From the NCBI GenBank assembly GCA_913045265.1, contig CAJWQX010000002.1:25251-89250 (forward strand): a stretch of DNA of 64,000 nt. The letters run 5' to 3'. Source of the stretch: UBA11889 sp002313255 (GTDB lineage Bacteria; Pseudomonadota; Gammaproteobacteria; Pseudomonadales; Azotimanducaceae). Position 1 is the first letter of the stretch; each line of letters starts with the position of its first letter. Positions 61,165-64,000 of this stretch are shown here, piece by piece. The notes beneath the pieces are model-generated. The model was not told the origin of the DNA. It ran no database searches and saw nothing but the letters and a program-made list of their open reading frames with translations. Position numbers and translations under genes: made by a program.

Positions 61165-61194
61165 TCTGCGTCCGTCAAACGAGCGCCGACGGTA

Positions 61195-61977
61195 CTAATC
61201 CGCCGATCTTAGAGCCCGTGCGACTTCTATCTCGAAGTCAACACGGTATCCGTATTCGCGTTGACCGCTGGTAGCTTCGTTCCCCGAAACCCGAATCTGC
61301 TGCCAGCGTGCACTGGTATGGCCCTCGGCTTTGTCGACGTTAACAAAGTGAACTCCCACCCCTGCCCGGGCGCTCGCGCTTGAATTGTCTCCTGTTGCGT
61401 GCGGCGTCCCGAAACAAAAAAACGCAACGCCACCTGCTTCCAGTTCACAGTTCAGGGCTCGAGTTTCGTCGATCTCGGTACGAATGTGGTGATTGGAATC
61501 CACGTCTCGTGTGTGCGGAAACATCTCTCGAAACGCCCCGGGAATGACCCTCAGCGTCCCATTTTCAACAGTCGCGTCATCAACGGCGATCCACATTGCG
61601 ACACCGGCCATTGGATTGGTTAGATGAAAGTACGCATTGTCCGTATGCCAATGGGTACCCATTCCTAGTGTTGCCGGTTTAACGAACATTTGGTCGAGTA
61701 TTTTCATGATTGGATGGCCTATCAACGCGGCCACGCTCTCGATGACTTTGGGTGCGAATGGAAGTGCTCTAAACAATGTGCTTCGCTCGTGAAGCGGAAT
61801 TAGCTGGAGGTTCTGACGCTTCTCGGGATCCGTTGAGACATCCCGTGGCAAACCGCTCAACAGCCACCGGTCAACTTCCGTTCGGATTGCAGCAACCTCG
61901 TTTGGTTCGAAAAATCCATCAACGGTGGTATAACCAAGCTCTGTGAATTGCTGCACCTGGTCGGCGCTTACCTGCAT
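61195..61977 (-). CDS. phytanoyl-CoA dioxygenase (PhyH) family protein
   Basis: A 260-residue second PhyH-family oxygenase. The iron motif is His111/Asp113 in GTHWHTDNAYFHL, with a distal His in CFGTPHATGDNSS. It differs clearly from the neighbour at 60346, so it is not a recent duplicate. The frame is open back to 62094, but the ATG at 61977 with GGGTGGGA upstream starts at the conserved VQQFTELGYTTVDGF. It is divergent from the MFE2-like SDR with a 51-base gap, so the two probably share a promoter region. Confidence 0.88.
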   Translation of the reverse strand: MQVSADQVQQFTELGYTTVDGFFEPNEVAAIRTEVDRWLLSGLPRDVSTDPEKRQNLQLIPLHERSTLFRALPFAPKVIESVAALIGHPIMKILDQMFVKPATLGMGTHWHTDNAYFHLTNPMAGVAMWIAVDDATVENGTLRVIPGAFREMFPHTRDVDSNHHIRTEIDETRALNCELEAGGVAFFCFGTPHATGDNSSASARAGVGVHFVNVDKAEGHTSARWQQIRVSGNEATSGQREYGYRVDFEIEVARALRSAD

Positions 61978-62028
61978 TGGGTATCCCACCCCAGCGATTC
62001 GGCTAGAGGATAAACCAAGGGGATAAGC

Positions 62029-62913
62029 ATGAGCGAATTTGAAGGAAAGGTAGTCATCGTCACCGGGGCCGGAGGAGGTATCGGCCGCTGTCACGCAATC
62101 GAATTTGCTCAGCGCGGCGCGAAGGTAGTGGTCAACGACCTAGGTGGCAATGTGGATGGAACAGGTGGCGGCGATGCTGCTGACCGGGTGGTCGCGGATA
62201 TCGAGGCAATCGGAGGAACAGCCATAGCCAACAAAGCGTCGGTTTCTGATCGCGACGGCGCGAAATCCATCGTTGAAGACGCACTTAATGCGTATGGCCG
62301 TATCGATATTCTAGTAAATAACGCCGGCATCTTGCGAGACAAAACCTTCAAGAAGATGACTTTGGACGAATGGGACATAGTGGTAAACGTCCACCTCAAC
62401 GGGTCCGCTTACGTCACCCATGCCGCTTGGCCATACATGTACGAGCAACGTTACGGCCGCGTCGTCTTCACTAGTTCCGGATCCGGCATTTTCGGCAACT
62501 TCGGACAGTCCAATTATGGTGCCGCAAAAATGGGCATGCTTGGTCTTATGAATGTATTGGCGCTCGAGGGGGCTGCCCGAAATGTCCGCGTGAACTGCCT
62601 CGGTCCGGGCGCGGCGACACGGATGACTAATACGGTACCCGGTCGTGACGAAGATCTTGGTGAGCCCGATCCTCTTCGGCACCCCGCTCTGGTAAGCCCG
62701 GCAGTTCTATTCATGTGTAGCGAAGACGCGCCAAACGGTGCCGTGATCCACGCATCCGGTGGTAACTACTCCCAGAGCCATATTGTCGTCAACGAGCCTA
62801 TCGCGCTCGGCCAAGCAACCACTTACGAAGACCTCGTCCCGCACATTGATAAGCTCATGGATATGTCAGCCGCCAAACCGAGGGAGCGCCGACAACCGCG
62901 ACCAAGGCAATAA
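62029..62913 (+). CDS. SDR, MFE2-type (3R)-hydroxyacyl-CoA dehydrogenase-like
   Basis: A 294-residue SDR resembling the dehydrogenase domain of peroxisomal multifunctional enzyme 2: VVIVTGAGGGIGRCHAIEFA, KVVVNDLGGNVDGTGGG (typical insertion), NNAGILRDKTFKKMTLDEWD, and catalytic SSGSGIFGNFGQSNYGAAKM. It probably oxidises a hydroxyacyl-CoA with NAD. AAGGGG lies six bases before the ATG. It is divergent from a PhyH gene, fitting fatty-acyl or isoprenoid-acyl degradation. The 161 bases after it hold nothing that I recognise. Confidence 0.88.
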   Translation: MSEFEGKVVIVTGAGGGIGRCHAIEFAQRGAKVVVNDLGGNVDGTGGGDAADRVVADIEAIGGTAIANKASVSDRDGAKSIVEDALNAYGRIDILVNNAGILRDKTFKKMTLDEWDIVVNVHLNGSAYVTHAAWPYMYEQRYGRVVFTSSGSGIFGNFGQSNYGAAKMGMLGLMNVLALEGAARNVRVNCLGPGAATRMTNTVPGRDEDLGEPDPLRHPALVSPAVLFMCSEDAPNGAVIHASGGNYSQSHIVVNEPIALGQATTYEDLVPHIDKLMDMSAAKPRERRQPRPRQ

Positions 62914-63074
62914 ACTCACGATAGACCCGTCGCGAAATTATAGGGCTCGTGGACTGTTTCAATCCTCTCAGTATCGATGAGGTCGCGCGAATATGCCGAA
63001 AAAGCGGGTGTGTCCGTCAGCCAACGAATCGCGAATTGATACGCCGTCGTGCACCGTCGAACGGACTGCAAAAA

Positions 63075-63761
63075 TTACTGGTCTGACAGAAGCTGAGGAC
63101 GCGAATAGCGCACTTTTTCAATCAGGAAGTCAACGACCTCCATCATGCGCTCGTTGCTCCCCGCCAACTCTCCATCAATACGGTATGTCCCATCGACAAT
63201 CATGCTGGGAACCCCCTCCACACGATACATCCTAACCAGCGCATCGCCCTGTTGAACACGGCTTCGAACGCTGAACGATTTCACCACGCTATCAAACTTT
63301 TGCGGGTCGACGCCGGCACTATTCTTGAATATTCGCCTCACTGCGCCGCGATCGCGGAGGTCGAGCCGATCAATGTGCATGGCTCGAAAAACGGGCTCGT
63401 GGATTTCTTCAAGTACTCCTAGAATCTCTGCCGCGTAGTAAAGTTCCGCGAGTGGCGCCCAGCTCGCGCCGAAGACCGCCGGTATGCGACGAAAAACCAC
63501 AGCTTCCCGATCCTTCGCGGCCCATTCGGAGATTAGGGGATCGAACTGATAGCAGTGAATGCATCCATACGAAAAGATTTCGGCGACTTCGATGACTTCG
63601 CTGTCACGGGTCTCGACCTGGATAGGAATTCGAACGTAGTGTTTACCCTCTATAAACTTCGGCGTTCCCAGGAAATTGGCGTCTGGCTCTTGAGCCACGC
63701 CCGTGACAGATGACAACGCAACAACGGCAAATACGACTGCCTTGTTCAGAAGTAAATACAT
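63075..63761 (-). CDS. dsbA: thiol:disulfide interchange protein DsbA
   Basis: A 228-residue periplasmic oxidoreductase. A signal peptide ([20 protein letters not shown]) precedes a thioredoxin fold with helical insertion. The active site is [11 protein letters not shown] (Cys67, Cys70), and the cis-Pro loop is [11 protein letters not shown]. It oxidises Cys pairs in exported proteins. The frame is open upstream to 63986, but the ATG at 63761 has GGAG at a good distance and starts the signal peptide. It is divergent from engB; in many gammaproteobacteria a cytochrome c4 gene stands between the two, and here it is missing. Confidence 0.92.
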   Translation of the reverse strand: MYLLLNKAVVFAVVALSSVTGVAQEPDANFLGTPKFIEGKHYVRIPIQVETRDSEVIEVAEIFSYGCIHCYQFDPLISEWAAKDREAVVFRRIPAVFGASWAPLAELYYAAEILGVLEEIHEPVFRAMHIDRLDLRDRGAVRRIFKNSAGVDPQKFDSVVKSFSVRSRVQQGDALVRMYRVEGVPSMIVDGTYRIDGELAGSNERMMEVVDFLIEKVRYSRPQLLSDQ

Positions 63762-63842
63762 AGAAACTCCATGACCCAGCGTGGTGGTAAAATGGCAGCA
63801 CTTTCGCGGCGCGCGATTATAGCAACCGGATTCGGGGATCAC

Positions 63843-64000
63843 ATGCAGAAGACGCCGCAAATTCAAGCGAGTTTCCTCACCAGCGCCGATTCGCTTGCGG
63901 GCTGCCCTGTTGACAACCTTCCAGAAGTCGCGTTTGCCGGACGATCGAACGCCGGAAAGTCGAGCACCTTGAATTGCCTTACCCACACTCGAAACCTTGC
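63843..64000 (+). CDS. engB: ribosome biogenesis GTPase EngB/YsxC (3' truncated by window end)
   Basis: The first 52 codons of a gene running off the right edge. The ATG at 63843 follows GGGGATCAC. The product has the EngB N-terminus followed by [20 protein letters not shown], with the Walker A motif GRSNAGKSS that is specific to this GTPase. EngB takes part in 50S subunit assembly. The rest of the gene lies outside the window. Confidence 0.92.
   Translation, partial: MQKTPQIQASFLTSADSLAGCPVDNLPEVAFAGRSNAGKSSTLNCLTHTRNL

Overview
The window reads as one stretch of chromosome from a gammaproteobacterium, probably a free-living marine or freshwater heterotroph. Supporting signs are a family B DNA polymerase II, RsgA, ArfB, a Yej-type peptide importer, and a dsbA gene divergent from engB at the right edge, a neighbourhood common in gammaproteobacteria. 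The taxonomic reading is inference. No rRNA, tRNA, CRISPR array, insertion sequence or phage gene was seen. Coding density is high, with many 1-11 base gene overlaps.

Layout. 0-5.3 kb: the 3' part of a PQQ alcohol dehydrogenase with a cytochrome c tail, a three-gene ExbB/MotA-like membrane operon of unknown role, and a D-aminoacylase-family amidohydrolase closed by a strong terminator. 5.3-20 kb: NHL beta-propeller, LarA-type racemase, a tandem (two-domain) class III CoA-transferase, a redoxin/cytochrome c/copper-monooxygenase-like fusion, crotonase, MFS transporter, aldolase II, SMP-30 lactonase, muramoyl amidase, MBL hydrolase, VOC protein and a DUF3604 protein. 20-27 kb: a 2-hydroxyacyl-CoA lyase/oxalyl-CoA decarboxylase homologue divergent from an NDP-forming acyl-CoA synthetase, then a crotonase - glutathione peroxidase - CoA-transferase group. 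27-41.6 kb: TauD dioxygenase, M28 peptidase plus methyltransferase, amidohydrolase, Asp-box propeller, crotonases and acyl-CoA dehydrogenase, MATE pump, cytochrome c', cytochrome b561, aldo-keto reductase, amidase. 41.7-54.9 kb: Pol II, SDR, YejA/B/E importer without its ATPase, membrane and lipid genes, type II glutamine synthetase, serine hydrolase. 55-64 kb: PEP-mutase-family enzyme, Eis-like acetyltransferase, ArfB, acyl-CoA carboxyltransferase, RsgA, two phytanoyl-CoA-dioxygenase-like proteins, MFE2-like SDR, DsbA and the start of EngB.

The main theme is acyl-CoA and hydroxy-acid catabolism: four crotonases, two CoA-transferase genes, an acyl-CoA dehydrogenase, a biotin-dependent carboxyltransferase, two PhyH oxygenases and a 2-hydroxyacyl-CoA lyase. 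Together these could support an alpha-oxidation-like route, which is inference.

The most notable single find is the glutathione peroxidase at 25483-25962 (minus). Its peroxidatic residue is encoded by an in-frame TGA, followed by a perfect 7-bp hairpin with a GGUC loop. It is therefore very probably a bacterial selenoprotein that standard gene callers would truncate.
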